This document shows, in pieces, positions 62,222 to 64,000 of a DNA stretch of 64,000 nt (the first letter of the stretch is position 1; each line of letters opens with the position of its first letter). The stretch is from Myxococcota bacterium. GTDB lineage: Bacteria; Myxococcota_A; Polyangia; JAAYKL01. The stretch covers positions 1 through 64,000 of the forward strand of contig JASJCT010000005.1 in NCBI GenBank assembly GCA_030065855.1, read 5' to 3'. The notes under the pieces were generated by a model. It made no database searches. It was given only the letters and a program-made list of their open reading frames with translations, and was not told where the DNA came from. The position numbers were made by a program, and so were the translations under genes.

Positions 62222-63016
62222 CTACTTCGCGTCCAGATGCTGGAGTACCGGGCGCATGCATTTTTGCACCCTTCTCGCTAAATCCACACCGCGCTCCCCG
62301 TCAATGGGCACCACTGGCTCTAAAAATCGAATTCTTAAAGACGCCTTATGTGCGGTCAAGAAATTTTCCCGGCCAGGCCCTAAGAAGGGGTAATCCATAT
62401 GAATGATGACTGGCACCACTGGCAGCTGCGCTTCAATCGCTATTTTAAAAAAGGCCGGTGAAAACGGCTTGAGCTCTCCTTTTTGAGCCCGCGTGCCCTC
62501 GGGAAACACCAGCACTGGCAAATCTGCTTGGATTGCGCGTTTCAGCCCGGCTAAGCCGCTTAGAGTGGTCTCCCGGGATTTCCTATCAAGGGGGAGGCAC
62601 CCCAGCAACCGCATCATTCGGCCTGCCAGGGGAATTCGGAGGTATGCGGCATCCGCAGGAATCCGCACCTCTGGTATGAGTGCCGTGAGTAACAGGCCAT
62701 CAAGCCAAGAGCGATGGTTCGCCGCGAAAAGACATCCCTTGTATCTGGCGATTTGTTCGCGATTAGGCTGTTCCACCAGGCGGTAAACGCCGACCAGTTG
62801 AAAAAAACCCAGGAAAAACCCCCTGAGGAAGCTCACCGCAAACCAACGTATAGCGCGCTTCCCCCATCTACCGCCCGCAGCATCGATCACAACGATGAGC
62901 GGTATCAGCAACGCGAGCACCAGGTTGACAAAGATCCATCCGCCATAGCAGAAAACCCCCACGGTCAGCCATCTTAGCATACCGGCTCGTTCAGGCACTG
63001 GATTGCGATCACCCAT
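62222..63016 (-). CDS. plsC: 1-acyl-sn-glycerol-3-phosphate acyltransferase family
   Basis: 264 residues from ATG 63016; the longer frame begins inside the tRNA-Leu gene and is rejected. An ATG at 62980 is also possible. TM helices near 14-40; acyltransferase motif 1 N-H-R-S-W-L-D-G (about 97-104), motif 3 V-F-P-E-G-T-R-A (about 172). It transfers an acyl group to lysophosphatidate or a related acceptor at the inner membrane. The motif 1 His-x4-Asp pattern is intact (H-R-S-W-L-D). Confidence 0.9.
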   Translation of the reverse strand: MGDRNPVPERAGMLRWLTVGVFCYGGWIFVNLVLALLIPLIVVIDAAGGRWGKRAIRWFAVSFLRGFFLGFFQLVGVYRLVEQPNREQIARYKGCLFAANHRSWLDGLLLTALIPEVRIPADAAYLRIPLAGRMMRLLGCLPLDRKSRETTLSGLAGLKRAIQADLPVLVFPEGTRAQKGELKPFSPAFFKIAIEAQLPVVPVIIHMDYPFLGPGRENFLTAHKASLRIRFLEPVVPIDGERGVDLARRVQKCMRPVLQHLDAK

Positions 63017-63037
63017 TGGAAGAAAAGAAAAGCGCTG

Positions 63038-63122
63038 TGCGCGGAGGGGGACTCGAACCCCCATGAGGGAACCCTCACTAGGCCCTCAACCTAGCGCGTC
63101 TACCAAGTTCCGCCATCCGCGC
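63038..63122 (-). tRNA. tRNA-Leu (anticodon GAG)
   Basis: 85 bases, read on the minus strand. Acceptor GCGCGGA pairs with TCCGCGC, discriminator A; D arm with GGCGGAACTTGGTAGAC; anticodon stem CTAGG/CCTAG with loop TTGAGGG giving GAG; a long type II variable arm; T arm GGGGGTTCGAGTCCCCC. CCA is not encoded. Confidence 0.96.
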
Positions 63123-63283
63123 GTATCACTACGAAAGCGGCTTAGGTCGGGTTCATTGCCTGTCCCCGACCCACGGCCCTTATACCGTATCAATACCCCG
63201 AGGTGTCAAGTACTCTTCTACACCACGTCAATATTTAGTCCTATTTTTATATTTTTTTCATGATTAAATCATTAACCGTTAAA

Positions 63284-63305
63284 GAGAGGAAATATTTATC
63301 CTCTT
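63284..63305 (-). terminator. Possible terminator in the gap between the two tRNA-Leu genes
   Basis: GAGAGGA (63284-63290) and TCCTCTT (63299-63305) can pair, with A/T-rich runs on both sides. It lies downstream of tRNA-Leu(CAA). The rest of 63123-63405 is A/T-rich and shows no gene. Confidence 0.3.
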
Positions 63306-63405
63306 CGCCGTATTTTTATTTTTTTTCAGGTACTTGGCGGATCTGTCGAGACAATCCAATGACATCGTGTTAATTCTTTGCTTGGAAGTTTGGATGAGGC
63401 GAAGT

Positions 63406-63489
63406 TGCCGGAGGGGGGACTCGAACCCCCACAGGCTAAAGCCTACCGGATTTTGAATCCGGCGCGTCTACCAATTTCACCACTCCGGC
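63406..63489 (-). tRNA. tRNA-Leu (anticodon CAA)
   Basis: 84 bases, minus strand. Acceptor GCCGGAG/CTCCGGC pattern with discriminator A; D arm GGTGAAATTGGTAGAC; anticodon stem CCGGA/TCCGG with loop TTCAAAA giving CAA; long variable arm; T arm GGGGGTTCGAGTCCCCC. CCA is not encoded. It lies about 280 bases from the other tRNA-Leu on the same strand. Confidence 0.96.
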
Positions 63490-63591
63490 GCGTTCACAAC
63501 GCCGGAGGCTTTTAGCATGGAGCGATTCGCATGTCCAGCAAGTGTTGGATCGAGCGACGATTCCAATGACAGCACAAGGAGGCCTCTCAAT

Positions 63592-64000
63592 ATGGAGAAG
63601 AAAAAGGTCATCATCATCGGTGCGGCAGGAAGAGACTTCCACAACTTCAACACGGTTTACCGGGACAACCCAAACTATGAAGTCGTCGCATTTACAGCAA
63701 CTCAAATTCCCAAGATCGAGGATCGCATCTATCCGGCCTCACTCGCCGGCGATCTCTACCCCAACGGCATCCCAATTTTGGCCGAGGAACAGCTGGAATC
63801 CATTATTGCCGATTACAACGTGGATATGTGCATCATGGCCTACAGCGATGTTCCCCACAGCTACGTGATGCATATGGGCGCCAGGGTCAATGCGGCCGGC
63901 CCGGATTTTGTCATGATGGGATCCAGGCGGACATTCGTAAAATCGACAAAACCCCTAGTGGCCATTACTGCCGTCCGCACGGGAAGTGGCAAGAGTCAGA
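63592..64000 (+). CDS. Cyclic 2,3-diphosphoglycerate synthetase-like P-loop protein (partial)
   Basis: Runs off the window end; 136 residues seen. AAGGAGG lies 9 bases before the ATG, so the start is firm. The N-terminus K-V-I-I-I-G-A-A-G-R-D-F-H-N-F-N is a Rossmann-like nucleotide-binding start, followed by A-F-T-A-T-Q-I-P and S-D-V-P-H-S-Y-V-M-H. The Walker A motif T-G-S-G-K-S lies at the window edge. These features match the family annotated as cyclic 2,3-diphosphoglycerate synthetase (known in methanogens), found widely in bacteria as an uncharacterised GTPase-like protein. Its bacterial role is unknown. Confidence 0.85.
   Translation, partial: MEKKKVIIIGAAGRDFHNFNTVYRDNPNYEVVAFTATQIPKIEDRIYPASLAGDLYPNGIPILAEEQLESIIADYNVDMCIMAYSDVPHSYVMHMGARVNAAGPDFVMMGSRRTFVKSTKPLVAITAVRTGSGKSQ

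Noticed and set aside
63017-63064. N-terminal extension of the PlsC-like protein
   Set aside because: The upstream codons lie in the 3' part of tRNA-Leu(GAG), so the start must be at or after 63016.
63542-63868. 108-codon plus-strand frame at the right end
   Set aside because: It is a shadow of the real frame from ATG 63592, which has a perfect AAGGAGG and matches the diphosphoglycerate synthetase-like family.

Overview
This window reads as ordinary chromosome of a Gram-negative bacterium that resembles the Deltaproteobacteria in the broad sense (Myxococcota, Bradymonadota or a related uncultured lineage). This placement is an inference from gene content: zinc-ribbon/FHA proteins, PEGA-domain proteins, a sigma-54 response regulator, lipoproteins with long Asp-Thr or Ser-Asp linkers, a class I lysyl-tRNA synthetase, a Kdo-linked (kps-type) capsule locus and one apparent selenoprotein. 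There is no rRNA, CRISPR array, prophage or recognisable insertion sequence. Two tRNA-Leu genes lie near the right end.

Left part (1-24 kb): a thioredoxin-like lipoprotein; two adjacent zinc-ribbon/FHA proteins; L-threonine aldolase; three small secreted or lipoproteins; an overlapping PEGA / FG-GAP lipoprotein / NtrC-type regulator cluster; a B12-binding radical SAM protein bracketed by palindromic repeats; an unrecognised membrane protein; a sirtuin coupled to a 1015-residue receiver/PEGA membrane protein; a CpxP-CpxR-CpxA-like stress system; and a 7TMR-DISM histidine kinase. Middle (24-43 kb): a beta-helix lipoprotein in AT-rich DNA; a J-domain protein with HflC and HflK; a CoA-disulfide-reductase-like flavoprotein fused to rhodanese; the selenoprotein candidate; zinc-ribbon/DUF3426 and Cys-rich lipoproteins; a PAS histidine kinase; a GldA/F/G-like ABC exporter with a DUF4340 protein; and LysRS-I.

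Right part (43-64 kb): a tightly overlapping capsule operon (kpsF, a small lipoprotein, kpsM, kpsT, kpsE, kpsD, kdsA, kdsB, kpsC, kpsS, a DUF2279-like protein), preceded by a long leader with a good sigma-54 promoter match. Opposite to it run a methyltransferase, a three-domain glycosyltransferase, a CMP-sugar synthetase/HAD phosphatase fusion, a NusG-like factor, FabZ, PlsC and the two tRNAs. KpsF, KdsA, the HAD domain and KdsB could together make CMP-Kdo. KpsC and KpsS would build the Kdo linker, and KpsMTED would export the polymer.

The strongest unusual signal is at 30473-31405. A thioredoxin-fold lipoprotein is interrupted by one in-frame UGA exactly where the first Cys of a WCxxC motif belongs (W-UGA-P-G-C). 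The UGA is followed by a 9-bp stem with a 3-nt AGU loop that fits a bacterial SECIS element. A Cys-containing relative lies at 174-968. The second notable signal is a family of G/C-tract palindromic elements, one of which has been absorbed in frame, together with a second repeat type, into the 1015-residue protein.
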